Shown piece by piece: positions 1 through 9,126 of a DNA stretch of 41,901 nucleotides. Within the stretch, counting starts at the first letter, position 1, and every line of letters starts with the position of its first letter. The stretch lies in the NCBI GenBank assembly GCA_947573485.1, contig CANPGB010000029.1, forward strand, positions 1 to 41,901, given 5' to 3'. Under the pieces are notes generated by a model. The model ran no database searches. It saw only the letters and a list, made by a program, of their open reading frames with translations, and was not told the origin of the DNA. Source of the DNA: an uncultured Porphyromonadaceae bacterium. Lineage in GTDB: Bacteria; Bacteroidota; Bacteroidia; Bacteroidales; Muribaculaceae. The position numbers and the translations under genes are program-made.

Positions 1-50
1 ACCAGAATGGCAATCTCTTGCTTCATAGCTAAAAATTGTGAGTAATCCAT
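1..50 (-). CDS. nuoN: NADH-quinone oxidoreductase subunit N, N-terminal fragment
   Basis: Only the first 16 codons and part of the next are in the window; the gene runs off the left edge. The minus strand from 50 reads MDYSQFLAMKQEIAIL. It begins 13 nt after the nuoM stop, which is where NuoN sits in nuo operons. NuoN is one of the three antiporter-like proton-pumping membrane subunits of complex I. The identification rests on position and on a start that looks like a Bacteroidales NuoN; too little sequence is present to show a domain. Confidence 0.75.
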   Translation of the reverse strand, partial: MDYSQFLAMKQEIAIL

Positions 51-63
51 TGCAATTTATAGT

Positions 64-1590
64 TTACATACCGAGCACGGCGAAGATTTCGGGGCTGAAG
101 GTTGTTTTGATTAAGTCAACGAAGAAGTTGGGGAAGCAACCGATAGCAGCGACTGCTATGATGAGGGTGGCGGTGGAGAGACGCTCCCACCACGATGCGT
201 CGGTGAGGCTGCGGTGGTGGTCATCGTAAACCGGACCGAGAAGGAGCTTGCCAACAACACGGAGGATATACACGGCTGTGATTACAATCGAGCAGCAGGC
301 TATGAGGGTGAACACCAGGCGGAGCGAACCTTCACCGGCAAGGTAGTCGGCCATACCGGCCTTGAACGAGCCTACGAAGATTGTCATCTCGGCAACGAAA
401 CCGCTGAGGCCGGGGAGGCCGAGCGATGCGAAACCGGCAATCACGTAGCATACCGAGAGGTAAGGCAGAATCTGCATCATGCCGCCCATCTGGGTAATCT
501 CACGTGTGTGGGTACGACCGTAAATCATACCGATGAGAGCAAAGAAGAGGGCTGTCATAAGACCGTGCGAGAGCATCTGCATGATAGCACCGGTCATTGC
601 TGTGGTGTTGAGCATGAGGATAGCGAAGAGCACGAGGCCGCAGTGCGATACCGACGAGTAAGCGTTGATGTACTTGAGGTCGGTCTTGACGCATGCGCAG
701 AAGGCACCGTATACCACCGAGATACCGGTGAGGATAAGGAAAATCCATGCAAGTTCCTGTGCTGCGTAGGGCATGAGGTAGATAGCCACACGGAAGCAGC
801 CGTAGCCACCGAGCTTCATGAGCACGCCGGCGTGGAGCATCGACACTGCTGTGGGGGCCGATGCGTGACCGTCGGGGCTCCAGGTGTGGAAGGGGAACAT
901 TGCACCGAGAACGCCGAAGCCCACGAAAGTCATGGGGAAGAGGAAGCTCTGCCAGCCATGGGGGATAGCGTCGTGCTCGGCAATCTCAAGGATATTCCAG
1001 GTAAGCTGGCCGCCTTCGGGAGCCGAGTGGTAGTAGATGCCTATGAGGCCGAGCATGAGGAAAGCCGAGCCACCCATGAGCATGAGGGTAAGCTTCATGG
1101 CCGAGTAGTTCTTGCGGCCCGAGCCCCATACACCGATGAGAAGGTACATCGGGATAAGAGCAACCTCGTAGAACATGAACATTGTGAAGAGGTCCACCGA
1201 GATAAAGAAGCCGTATACACCCGTCGAGAGAAGGATGAGCCAGAGGAAGAATTCCTTGGGCTGGGCAATGGTCCACGAGGCGAAAGAGCCTGTGAAAAGG
1301 ATTATCGACGAAAGGAGGAGCATGGCAATGGAGATACCGTCGACACCAACGGCGAGGTTGATGTGGAGCGGTGCGAACCATGTCCACGAGTCGGTGAACA
1401 GCATAGCGGCTGTCTCACCGGCCTGACGCAGCTCTATATACTGGAGCAGAAGCACCACCGAGAGGGCGATGAGGGCTGTAGAACCCACAACGGCCACGGC
1501 GCGTATTTGCCGTATGTTGCGGCTCAGGCCTGTGCCTGCAAGCATAAGCAGCGGTATTACGACAAAATAGATTAATATATTGGAAAACAT
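64..1590 (-). CDS. nuoM: NADH-quinone oxidoreductase subunit M
   Basis: Antiporter-like, proton-pumping inner-membrane subunit of complex I. The 508-residue protein has the normal length and is almost entirely hydrophobic helices. It carries the family blocks YEVALIPMYLLIGVWG (containing the conserved membrane Glu), FHTWSPDGHASAPTAVSMLH and NAYSSVSHCGLV. It lies 43 nt downstream of nuoL and 13 nt upstream of nuoN in the canonical L-M-N order. The start at 1590 is followed directly by a hydrophobic helix, as in homologues. Nothing looks broken. Confidence 0.97.
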   Translation of the reverse strand: MFSNILIYFVVIPLLMLAGTGLSRNIRQIRAVAVVGSTALIALSVVLLLQYIELRQAGETAAMLFTDSWTWFAPLHINLAVGVDGISIAMLLLSSIILFTGSFASWTIAQPKEFFLWLILLSTGVYGFFISVDLFTMFMFYEVALIPMYLLIGVWGSGRKNYSAMKLTLMLMGGSAFLMLGLIGIYYHSAPEGGQLTWNILEIAEHDAIPHGWQSFLFPMTFVGFGVLGAMFPFHTWSPDGHASAPTAVSMLHAGVLMKLGGYGCFRVAIYLMPYAAQELAWIFLILTGISVVYGAFCACVKTDLKYINAYSSVSHCGLVLFAILMLNTTAMTGAIMQMLSHGLMTALFFALIGMIYGRTHTREITQMGGMMQILPYLSVCYVIAGFASLGLPGLSGFVAEMTIFVGSFKAGMADYLAGEGSLRLVFTLIACCSIVITAVYILRVVGKLLLGPVYDDHHRSLTDASWWERLSTATLIIAVAAIGCFPNFFVDLIKTTFSPEIFAVLGM

Positions 1591-1633
1591 CGTGATTACT
1601 GATTTTTAATTATTAGCACCGTAGGGTTAAAAG

Positions 1634-3643
1634 TCAGATAAGACAGAGCACCGTAATGGAGCCGAGGGCGAGAGCGCCGATGAGGTAATACCACACATAC
1701 ATCTGAATCTGGCCTGACTGCAGAGGCTTGATAGCTTCCGACGCCTTGTTGGTGATAGTGGCGAAGGAGTCCATGGTGCCGTCGATGATGTTGCGGTCGA
1801 ACCATGCCAGCGGACGGCAAATGCCGTTGAAGATGATGCGGTGTGTGATGAACATGTAGAGCTCATCCCAGTAGAAGCGGTGGTAGCACCATGTCCACAG
1901 TGCCGGAACGGCGTTGCGGAATTTCTCGGGGAGGGAGTTTTCCTTGCGGTACATCACTGTTGCGAGGGCGATACCGGCTACAGCGATAATGAGGCTGACG
2001 GTAGCGACGCTCCAGTCGAAGTGTTCCATGAAGTCGTAGGGGTGACCGTTCCATGTCACGAAGTTGCCGAAGGGTATGAAACCTGCCACGCACGATACTG
2101 CTGCGAGGATAATGAGGGGGAGGCTCATGGTCCAGGGCTGGTCGTGGGGAGCGTGGTGGCCTTCCTGCACCTTATAGTCTTTCCACCAGAAGATGAGGTA
2201 GTAGAGGCGGAACATATAGAAGGCGGTAAGTCCTGCTACGGCCGACATCCATATGTAAGCTACCCAGTCGTAGCCGAGGCAGCTGCTGAGAATCTCGTCT
2301 TTGGAGAAGAAGCCAGAGAAAGGTATGATACCGGCAATTGCAAGACAGCCGATAAGGAAGGTGATGTGTGTGATAGGCATGTGCTTGCGCAGGCCGCCCA
2401 TGGCAGTGTAGTCGTTCGAACCGATAGCGTGGATAAGGGCACCTGCACCAAGGAAGAGGAGGGCCTTGAACATCGCGTGGGTGAAGAGGTGGAACATCGA
2501 TGCCATGTAGCCGAGACCGTGGTGGAACTCGGGGCGGGCAACGCCGAGCGATACCATCATGAACGCAATCTGCGAGATTGTCGAGAAGGCGAGCACGCGC
2601 TTGATGTCGACCTGTGTGCAGGCTACCATTGCCGCATAGAAAGCGGTGAGGGCACCTACCACGGTGATAATCTCAAGCGAGGTTACCTCCATGAGGTAAA
2701 GCGGGAAGAGGCGGCCAACAAGGTATACACCGGCAACAACCATGGTGGCGGCGTGGATGAGGGCCGACACGGGGGTGGGGCCTTCCATAGCGTCGGGGAG
2801 CCAGATGTGCAGGGGGAGCATGGCCGATTTACCCATGCCACCCATGAAGATGAGCACAAGTGCCCAGGTGAGCACCGAGCCACCCATGAATACGGGAGCC
2901 GCGCTGGTCTGGAAGATGTTGCGGATACCTTCGGCGGTGCCTTCGCTTACCTGGAAGGTGTTTGCGAGGCCTTCAACGGGAATCGAGGTGAGGTCGGTGA
3001 AGTTGAAGGTGCCGCCGTAGTACGAGAGCACGAGGATACCGATAAGGAAGCCGAGGTCGGCGAAACGGGTCACGATAAACGCTTTCTTGGAGGCCGACAC
3101 TGCCGAGGGCTTGATGTAGTAGAAGCCGATGAGCAGGTACGACGATGCTCCCACGAGCTCCCAGAAGATATACATCTGGAAGATGTTGGTGGCCACAACG
3201 AGGCCGAGCATCGAGAAGCTGAAGAGCGAGAGGAAAGCGTAGAAACGCTGGAAACCGTGCTCGTACACACCGTGGTGGTCGCGCATGTAACCCAGCGAGT
3301 AAAGGTGAACCATGAAAGAGATTGTGGTGATTACCACAAGCATCATGGCCGAAATGGGGTCGAGAAGGAAACCGAGCTTGATAATCAGTTTTTCGGTAAA
3401 CTGGAGCCAGGTCTGGTCGAATACAAGATACTGCAGACGGTTGCCGGCGGCATCAACAAATTCGGGGGCACCGCTGAAGAAATAGGTAAAGGCGGTGTAG
3501 TACGACAGCACAAGCACCGTGCCCATGCCGAGGGTGCCCAGGATTCCGGCAAGCTTATGCGTCATCTTCATGCCCAGCAAGCCGAGCACGAGGAACATAA
3601 ACAGCGGAATGGCAAGTATCAGAATAGGAATAGTCACTTCCAT
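1634..3643 (-). CDS. nuoL: NADH-quinone oxidoreductase subunit L
   Basis: The distal antiporter-like proton-pumping subunit of complex I, 669 residues, within the usual NuoL range. The N-terminal half contains a FYAFLSLFSFSMLGLV helix and WELVGASSYLLIGFYY. The central antiporter core has LPLHIWLPDAMEGPTPVSAL followed by an IHAATMVVAGVYL helix and AFSTISQIAFMM. The C-terminal region contains a YHRFYWDELY stretch and a further helix, consistent with the lateral-arm region of NuoL. It starts 5 nt after the nuoK stop, so it is very likely co-transcribed with nuoK and coupled to it. Confidence 0.97.
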   Translation of the reverse strand: MEVTIPILILAIPLFMFLVLGLLGMKMTHKLAGILGTLGMGTVLVLSYYTAFTYFFSGAPEFVDAAGNRLQYLVFDQTWLQFTEKLIIKLGFLLDPISAMMLVVITTISFMVHLYSLGYMRDHHGVYEHGFQRFYAFLSLFSFSMLGLVVATNIFQMYIFWELVGASSYLLIGFYYIKPSAVSASKKAFIVTRFADLGFLIGILVLSYYGGTFNFTDLTSIPVEGLANTFQVSEGTAEGIRNIFQTSAAPVFMGGSVLTWALVLIFMGGMGKSAMLPLHIWLPDAMEGPTPVSALIHAATMVVAGVYLVGRLFPLYLMEVTSLEIITVVGALTAFYAAMVACTQVDIKRVLAFSTISQIAFMMVSLGVARPEFHHGLGYMASMFHLFTHAMFKALLFLGAGALIHAIGSNDYTAMGGLRKHMPITHITFLIGCLAIAGIIPFSGFFSKDEILSSCLGYDWVAYIWMSAVAGLTAFYMFRLYYLIFWWKDYKVQEGHHAPHDQPWTMSLPLIILAAVSCVAGFIPFGNFVTWNGHPYDFMEHFDWSVATVSLIIAVAGIALATVMYRKENSLPEKFRNAVPALWTWCYHRFYWDELYMFITHRIIFNGICRPLAWFDRNIIDGTMDSFATITNKASEAIKPLQSGQIQMYVWYYLIGALALGSITVLCLI

Positions 3644-3648
3644 GGCGC

Positions 3649-3960
3649 TTAGAATTTCATTTCGTTAAGCGAGCGCACGTCGATATTCTTGGCGGCTCGG
3701 AAGATGTTGATAATAATTGCGATAGCGAGCGCTGTCTCGGCAGCGGCGATTGCTATGGCAAAAAGGGTGAAGAACATGCCCTCCATCTGCTCCGGGAAGA
3801 GAAAACGGTTGAAGACAACGAAATTGATGTCGACAGCGTTGAGCATAAGCTCCAGAGAGATGAGCATCGCAATCATGTTCTTGCGTGTTATGAACCCATA
3901 GACGCCGCAGCAGAACATTATCAGCGCGGGCACAAGGTAATATATAGCGGTAATTTCCAT
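3649..3960 (-). CDS. nuoK: NADH-quinone oxidoreductase subunit K
   Basis: Small three-helix membrane subunit of complex I. I chose the ATG at 3960 (MEITAIYYLVPAL, 103 residues), because the longer reading frame begins at a TTG at 3969 and adds only three residues. Both conserved membrane glutamates are present, in the SLELMLNAV helix and in the AAETALAIAI helix. The gene begins 5 nt after the nuoJ stop codon and ends 5 nt before nuoL. Length and order are canonical. Confidence 0.95.
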   Translation of the reverse strand: MEITAIYYLVPALIMFCCGVYGFITRKNMIAMLISLELMLNAVDINFVVFNRFLFPEQMEGMFFTLFAIAIAAAETALAIAIIINIFRAAKNIDVRSLNEMKF

Positions 3961-3965
3961 AATCG

Positions 3966-4481
3966 TCAACGTTTACGGGCGATAACAACGCCACCGATTA
4001 TACATGCCAGAAGCAGCACGCTGACGGCCTCGAAAGGCAGCAGGTACTGCCCTGCCCCTGTACCGAGGAGCGAAGTGCCTATGGCCTGCATGTCGGGTGC
4101 TTCCATTTCGGGTTTCTGCGCGAAAGCCATAGAGCAGCGGCTCACGAGAGCGTAGCCTGCGATGGCGAGGGTGGCCACGGCGGCAATAGCACCGAGGACG
4201 CGCGACTTGGAGGTCAACCGCTCGGTGTTGTCACCGGGACGGCTGGTGAGTAGGATGGCGAAGACGAAGAGCACCACAATACCACCGGCGTAAACCGCAA
4301 TCTGCACAGCGCCAAGGAACTCATAGTCGAGCATGAAGTATACCACGGCGGCGGCAAAAAGGGTAAACAGCAGGTAGGTGGCGGCACGCAGTATCTTGCG
4401 TGTCGTTACGGCCATCACAGAGAAGACTATCATCGCCAGGGCGACGATAAAGTACATGATAATGCTTCCTACTGATTCCAT
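3966..4481 (-). CDS. nuoJ: NADH-quinone oxidoreductase subunit J
   Basis: Membrane subunit of complex I, 171 residues with about five hydrophobic helices. The characteristic block FLGAVQIAVYAGGIVVLFVF, containing the pi-bulge helix of the family, is clear in the middle. The loop before the last helix (roughly residues 110-145) is longer and more polar than the rest. It starts 8 nt after the nuoI stop, which restores canonical nuo order after the ATP synthase insertion. Confidence 0.95.
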   Translation of the reverse strand: MESVGSIIMYFIVALAMIVFSVMAVTTRKILRAATYLLFTLFAAAVVYFMLDYEFLGAVQIAVYAGGIVVLFVFAILLTSRPGDNTERLTSKSRVLGAIAAVATLAIAGYALVSRCSMAFAQKPEMEAPDMQAIGTSLLGTGAGQYLLPFEAVSVLLLACIIGGVVIARKR

Positions 4482-4489
4482 ATTTAGGT

Positions 4490-5110
4490 TTATTTATTTT
4501 CCTGTTGGGTTGCTGCGTCGGCTGCGCCTTCAGCTTTTGCGGCAGCTTCTTTAGCAGCCTTTGCAGCGGCGGCCTTAGCTTTGGCCTCGGCTATCTTGGC
4601 CTCGCGCTCGGCAGCGATTTTGGCAAGCTCCTCGGGGGTGGGCTCGGGTTCGGGCTTTTCGGGGAGGTAATTGAGCTGCTTTACGAGCTTGGAGCGGGTG
4701 AAAACGGCCTGCTCGAAGTCGTTGACAAACTCTATGGCGTCGGTGGGGCAGTTTGTTACGCAAAGCTGGCAGAAAGTGCAGCTGCCGAGGTCATAGAAAT
4801 ATTTGTCGAGTTTTTTCTTTTTAGTGCCCTGGGGGGTGGTCACCATTTTCGATTCAATAGAAATGGTGCCGTTGGGGCAGTTTCGCTCGCAGCTGCCGCA
4901 GGCAATGCACTTGTGGTTGCCCTCGGCGTCGTAGACGAAACGGAGTTCGGCGCGGAAGCGGTCGGCAGCCGACTGGTGAGTGAGGCGGTTTTCAGGATAG
5001 CGCTCCGTGATTTTTGGAGTGATAAATTCCTTACCGGTCACTTTCATGCCTTTGAGGAGGCTTGCGATGCCGGTGCCTAATGACGTAAAATATTCTTTTA
5101 CACTACTCAT
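4490..5110 (-). CDS. nuoI: NADH-quinone oxidoreductase subunit I, two [4Fe-4S] clusters
   Basis: Peripheral-arm iron-sulfur subunit that relays electrons towards cluster N2 on NuoB. Two ferredoxin motifs are visible: C68, C71, C74, C78 and C111, C114, C117, C121, each followed by Pro. I chose the ATG at 5110 (MSSVKEYF); the open frame extends upstream into the end of atpG, but that extension is not NuoI-like. Total length is 206 residues. Residues 153-206 form an unusual Pro/Glu then Ala/Lys/Glu-rich tail, probably a charged helix. The gene is separated from nuoH by the whole atp gene set and starts 58 nt after atpG, with no promoter visible between. Confidence 0.95.
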   Translation of the reverse strand: MSSVKEYFTSLGTGIASLLKGMKVTGKEFITPKITERYPENRLTHQSAADRFRAELRFVYDAEGNHKCIACGSCERNCPNGTISIESKMVTTPQGTKKKKLDKYFYDLGSCTFCQLCVTNCPTDAIEFVNDFEQAVFTRSKLVKQLNYLPEKPEPEPTPEELAKIAAEREAKIAEAKAKAAAAKAAKEAAAKAEGAADAATQQENK

Positions 5111-5168
5111 GAAGGTCTTTTTTCGATTGAGTGGTACTTCTGTTATTTCAATATATATTGTTGCCGTG

Positions 5169-6065
5169 TCAGTCGCGGGCCTGGCCGCCCACAATGTCGA
5201 GCAGCTCGGTGGTGATGCTTGCCTGGCGCAGCTTGTTATATTCGAGTTGGAGTTGTTCGAGGAGCTTCTGAGCGTTGTCGTTGGCACTCTGCATGGCCAT
5301 GACACGTGCGGCCTGCTCGCTGGCGCGGTTCTGCGCGAAGGCTTCCTGCATCATAGAGAGGAGATACATGGGCAGCACGGTAGCGAAAATGGTGGCGGCA
5401 TCGGGCTCGAAGAGATAGGGGCGGCCTGTGGCCATAGCCTGAGCCTCGCCTGCGAGCGCTTCCTGCGACAGAGGCAGGAAAGTGTCGGTAGCGAGACGCT
5501 GTCGGCCGGCAGAGAAGAAGTGCATGTACTGGAGGTACACGCGGTCGAGCTCTCCGGCAAGGAAGCGGTTCTCGAAGCCGCGGGCAAATTCCTTGACGGC
5601 ATCGCCCTCGCTCTTTGAGTTCACGCTGATGCCTTCGGCAAGCGAGAGTTTGGGGTCGCGTGCCACGATAGGCTCAACGGCACGCAGCATCTTCTTGCCT
5701 ACAGGGGCAAGCTCTATCTCGACGTCGTCGCCGGCTTCCTTGCGGATGTCGGCAATTGTGGCGAGCAGACCCTTGAAAATATTTATATTGTAAGCGCCGC
5801 ACAGACCGTCGTCGCTACCGAGGACGATAACGGCGGCGCGCCTGACAGCCGGGCGTGCTGCCGTCAGCGGCGAGCTGACGGCAGCGTCCGACGATAGAAG
5901 TCCGGCAATCACCGTCTGGACGCACTGGCGGAACGGCTGAAGGCGGTGAAGTATTCCCTCGGCCTTGTGCATTTTGGCCGACGAAATCATTTTCATGGCT
6001 CCGGTGATTTTCTCGGAGGACGCTACCGAGCCTATTCGGCCTTTAAGTTCGCGTAATGTTGCCAT
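5169..6065 (-). CDS. atpG: ATP synthase F1 gamma subunit
   Basis: Central rotor shaft of F1, 298 residues. The N-terminal helix MATLRELKGRIGSVASSEKI, with the following TGAMKMISSAKMHKAE, is diagnostic. The C-terminal helix carries the matching AMQSANDNAQKLLEQLQLEYNK region that ends with the conserved RQASITTELLDIVGG. It is the last atp gene and starts 32 nt after the atpA stop. After it the nuo genes resume. Confidence 0.97.
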   Translation of the reverse strand: MATLRELKGRIGSVASSEKITGAMKMISSAKMHKAEGILHRLQPFRQCVQTVIAGLLSSDAAVSSPLTAARPAVRRAAVIVLGSDDGLCGAYNINIFKGLLATIADIRKEAGDDVEIELAPVGKKMLRAVEPIVARDPKLSLAEGISVNSKSEGDAVKEFARGFENRFLAGELDRVYLQYMHFFSAGRQRLATDTFLPLSQEALAGEAQAMATGRPYLFEPDAATIFATVLPMYLLSMMQEAFAQNRASEQAARVMAMQSANDNAQKLLEQLQLEYNKLRQASITTELLDIVGGQARD

Positions 6066-6097
6066 TTAACGGAGATTGGTTGTTGATATATTCAAAA

Positions 6098-7678
6098 TTA
6101 CTTAGTGGCGAAGCGTGCGGCAACGTCTTTTGCAGCAGCGGTGAGCTTGGCAGCGACGTCGTCGGTGAGTTTACCTGCGGCGAGCGATGCCAGAACGTCG
6201 TCGGCATGCTTGGCTTCGAGGAGCTGGAGGAACTGCTTCTCAAACTCGGCTACATCGGTCAAGGGAACGCTCTCGAGGAGGCCGTTGACACCGCAGTAGA
6301 TGATAGCAATTTCCTGAGCCACAGGCATTGGGTGGTACTGGGGCTGGATGAGGAGGCGTTCGTTCTTCTGACCCTTGTCGATAACGCGGGCAGTCACGGC
6401 GTCCATATCACCACCGAACTTGGTGAAGGCTTCGAGCTCGCGGAACTGAGCCTGGTCGATTTTCAGCGTACCGGCCACTTTCTTCATGGCTTTCACCTGA
6501 GCGTTACCGCCCACACGCGATACCGAGATACCTACGTTGATAGCGGGGCGGATACCGCGGTTGAAGAGGGCTGTCTCAAGGAAGATCTGACCGTCGGTAA
6601 TCGAAATTACGTTGGTGGGGATGTATGCCGAAACGTCGCCTGCCTGGGTCTCGATGATAGGGAGTGCGGTAAGCGAGCCACCGGCTTTGACCATGGGCTT
6701 GAGCACGGCGGGGAGGTCGTTCATCTGCGAGGCCACTTCCTGATTGTCGATAATCTTGGCGGCACGCTCGAGCAGACGCGAGTGGAGATAGAAAATATCG
6801 CCGGGGTAAGCCTCGCGGCCCGAGGGGCGCTTGAGGATAAGCGACACCTCACGGTAGGCAACAGCCTGCTTCGAGAGGTCGTCGTATACGATAAGGGCAT
6901 CGCGGCCGGTGTCGCGGAAGTATTCACCGATAGCTACGCCTGCAAAGGGTGCGAAGTAGCGCATGGCTGCCGACTCCGAAGCGGTGGCGGCTACCACTAC
7001 GGTGTAGTCGAGAGCGCCGTGCTGGCGGAGGGTTTCTACGAGAGCTGCTACAGTCGATGCCTTCTGGCCGATTGCCACATAGATGCAGAACACGGGCTTG
7101 CCTTCCTCGTAGCCTTTGCGCTGGTTGATGATAGTGTCGATAGCGATAGCCGATTTACCGATCTGGCGGTCGCCGATGATAAGCTCGCGCTGGCCGCGAC
7201 CTATAGGCACCATGGCGTCGATAGCCTTGAGACCTGTCTGGAGGGGCTGTGTCACAGGCTGGCGGTAGATAACACCGGGAGCCTTGCGCTCGAGGGGCAG
7301 ACGGATGAGGTCGCCTGAAATGGGACCACGGCCGTCGATAGGTTCGCCGAGGATATTGATTACACGTCCCAGCAAGCCTTCGCCCACGGGGATAGACGCA
7401 ATCTCGCCTGTGCGGCGCACGGTCATGTTTTCGGTCACTTTGTTGACGTCGTTGAGGAGGATGACGCCGACATTGCTTTCTTCGAGGTTCATGGCCACGC
7501 CCTTGACGCCGTTTTCGAACTCTACGAGCTCGTTGGCGCCGACATTGTCGAGGCCGTAGACGTGTGCAACGCCGTCGCCCACCTCAAGGACAGTGCCTAC
7601 TTCTTCGAAGGCAACCTTAGAGTTGACGTTTTCGAGCTGCTGCTTTAAAACTTCTGAAATCTCGCTGGGGTTAATCAT
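6098..7678 (-). CDS. atpA: ATP synthase F1 alpha subunit
   Basis: Non-catalytic nucleotide-binding subunit of F1, 526 residues. The N-terminal beta-barrel contains [17 protein letters not shown]. The P-loop is at residues 169-176 and reads GDRQIGKS, whereas the usual F1 alpha loop is GDRQTGKT: Thr173 is replaced by Ile, and Thr176 by Ser. Downstream blocks [26 protein letters not shown] and [20 protein letters not shown] are all intact, with the family signature following in the [14 protein letters not shown] segment. It begins 81 nt after atpH, the longest gap in the atp set. Confidence 0.98.
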   Translation of the reverse strand: MINPSEISEVLKQQLENVNSKVAFEEVGTVLEVGDGVAHVYGLDNVGANELVEFENGVKGVAMNLEESNVGVILLNDVNKVTENMTVRRTGEIASIPVGEGLLGRVINILGEPIDGRGPISGDLIRLPLERKAPGVIYRQPVTQPLQTGLKAIDAMVPIGRGQRELIIGDRQIGKSAIAIDTIINQRKGYEEGKPVFCIYVAIGQKASTVAALVETLRQHGALDYTVVVAATASESAAMRYFAPFAGVAIGEYFRDTGRDALIVYDDLSKQAVAYREVSLILKRPSGREAYPGDIFYLHSRLLERAAKIIDNQEVASQMNDLPAVLKPMVKAGGSLTALPIIETQAGDVSAYIPTNVISITDGQIFLETALFNRGIRPAINVGISVSRVGGNAQVKAMKKVAGTLKIDQAQFRELEAFTKFGGDMDAVTARVIDKGQKNERLLIQPQYHPMPVAQEIAIIYCGVNGLLESVPLTDVAEFEKQFLQLLEAKHADDVLASLAAGKLTDDVAAKLTAAAKDVAARFATK

Positions 7679-7759
7679 TTATAATGTGCGGGAACTTTCT
7701 TAGTGGATAGGGATTGGTAAAAATTAGCCTTGAAAAGCCCGTTGCGGGGCGGGAGGGAG

Positions 7760-8305
7760 TCAGTCGACAAGCGTCTGGCGGAGTTTGGCGAGCCTTGTGG
7801 CCACCGATGCGTCGAGGCGCTTGTTGTCGACCGTCACCTTGAACCCGCCTATGAGGGCAGGATCGACGGTGTAGTCGTACTCCATGGTACCCTTGCCTAC
7901 GTTTTCCTTAATAATGGCCTCGAGGCGCTTGCGGGCGGCGTCGGCCAGCGGCGCGGCACTCACCACGTCGACGCGGTAAATGCCGTGCTCACGGCGGTAA
8001 AGGGCGATATAGGCGCGGGCGATATCCCATACCATGTCTATGCGCCTGTTGCGGCAGAGCAGCTTCAGGAAATCGGCGAATGTGGCGTCAGAGCCTTCGG
8101 CGACACCGGATGCCGTGCTCAGGAGGCTGAGTTTGTCGGCTTCGGCGACGAAGGGGTTTGCAATGGTTGCGGCGAGCTTGGGCTCGGCAGCGAAAGCTGC
8201 GCTCAGGCGCCCCATAGTGGCGTAGAGCTTGTCGGAGTCATTGCGTTCGAGCGCCACTTCGTAGAGCGCCTTGGCATAGCGGGCTGGGATAAGACCTTTA
8301 TCCAT
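7760..8305 (-). CDS. atpH: ATP synthase F1 delta subunit
   Basis: Peripheral-stalk subunit that joins the top of F1 to the b-subunit stalk; 181 residues, normal for the family. The N-terminal motif IPARYAKALYEVALE and the C-terminal VDPALIGGFKVTVDNKRLDA followed by SVATRLAKLRQTL are typical. It starts 9 nt after atpF. Order b, delta, alpha, gamma is canonical. Confidence 0.95.
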   Translation of the reverse strand: MDKGLIPARYAKALYEVALERNDSDKLYATMGRLSAAFAAEPKLAATIANPFVAEADKLSLLSTASGVAEGSDATFADFLKLLCRNRRIDMVWDIARAYIALYRREHGIYRVDVVSAAPLADAARKRLEAIIKENVGKGTMEYDYTVDPALIGGFKVTVDNKRLDASVATRLAKLRQTLVD

Positions 8306-8314
8306 AGAGTTGGC

Positions 8315-8815
8315 TTACTTGTTGTTCTTTTCGATATCGTCGAGCATTGCACCGACAAGCTCGTTCTGAGCCTTGTCGTCGGCAATCTGGCGGTTTATAA
8401 TCTTGCCGGCAATCTGCAGGGCGAAATCGCTGACTTGGTTGCGGAATTGTTGCTGGGCCTCTTTCTGCTGTTGCTGAATCTGGAGTTTGGCGTTCTCCAT
8501 AACCTTCTGAGCCTCGACCTGGGCGGCAGAGCGAGCCTGCTCGATGATCTGAGTCTTCATCTTGTCGGCATCGCGGAGGATATCGGCCTGCTGGCGACGT
8601 GCTTCGTTAAGGTACGATTCAGCTTCTTTGCGGGCATTGTCGAGTTGTTCTTTAGCTGCCTGCGCGTATTCCACACCCTTGTCGATTAACTCGGCACGGT
8701 CGTCGACACCTTTCAGTATCGCGGGCCAGGCAAACTTCCACAGCACGAGGAAGAGGATGCCGAAGGCCACGAACATCCAGAATACGAGACCGAAATCGGG
8801 AGTGAACAGTTCCAT
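8315..8815 (-). CDS. atpF: ATP synthase Fo b subunit
   Basis: Peripheral-stalk subunit of 166 residues. One N-terminal membrane helix (about residues 8-27, LVFWMFVAFGILFLVLWKFA) is followed by a long charged, heptad-like helix rich in Ala, Gln, Glu and Lys, including a QQQQKEAQQQF run. This is the expected b-subunit architecture. It starts 19 nt after atpE, and only one b-type gene is present, so b probably forms a homodimer. Confidence 0.96.
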   Translation of the reverse strand: MELFTPDFGLVFWMFVAFGILFLVLWKFAWPAILKGVDDRAELIDKGVEYAQAAKEQLDNARKEAESYLNEARRQQADILRDADKMKTQIIEQARSAAQVEAQKVMENAKLQIQQQQKEAQQQFRNQVSDFALQIAGKIINRQIADDKAQNELVGAMLDDIEKNNK

Positions 8816-8834
8816 TTAATCAGCTCAAGAGGGA

Positions 8835-9077
8835 TTAGAGGAAGAGCGAGAGAGCGCAGACAATCACTGCGAAGAGGGCCACACCTTCGACGAGGGCGGC
8901 AATCACGATCATGTTGCTTCGGATGTCGCCGGAGGCTTCGGGCTGGCGTGCAATAGCTTCCATGGCCGATGCACCGATCTTACCGATACCGATACCTGCG
9001 CCGATTGCTGCGATTGCTGCGCCGATAGAGGCGCCGAGTCCCAGGACGGGAGCGATTTCTGCTAAAATTCCAAACAT
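8835..9077 (-). CDS. atpE: ATP synthase Fo c subunit
   Basis: The c-ring proteolipid, 80 residues, with two Gly/Ala-rich membrane helices joined by the polar RQP loop at residues 44-46. The ion-carrying carboxylate is Glu64 in ALVEGVALF. The next residues are Gly-Val-Ala rather than the Ser-Thr pair seen in sodium-binding rings, so I infer a proton-coupled enzyme. It lies between atpB and atpF as usual. Confidence 0.96.
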   Translation of the reverse strand: MFGILAEIAPVLGLGASIGAAIAAIGAGIGIGKIGASAMEAIARQPEASGDIRSNMIVIAALVEGVALFAVIVCALSLFL

Positions 9078-9126
9078 AATTCTTAGTGTTTTAGTATGTT
9101 TATTATTATTTGATTTTCAGTTTAGT

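Noticed and set aside
214-1575. Long plus-strand open frame (453 codons) opposite nuoM
   Set aside because: It is an antisense shadow: His/Glu/Val-rich, no helices or motifs, and nuoM on the other strand is unmistakable.
1841-3652. Plus-strand open frame of 603 codons opposite nuoL
   Set aside because: Antisense frame kept open by the codon use of nuoL; composition is unlike a real protein and there is no family motif.
5111-5305. 65-codon N-terminal extension of NuoI
   Set aside because: It overlaps the end of atpG in another frame and is Ser/Thr/Arg-rich filler; the ATG at 5110 gives a normal NuoI start.
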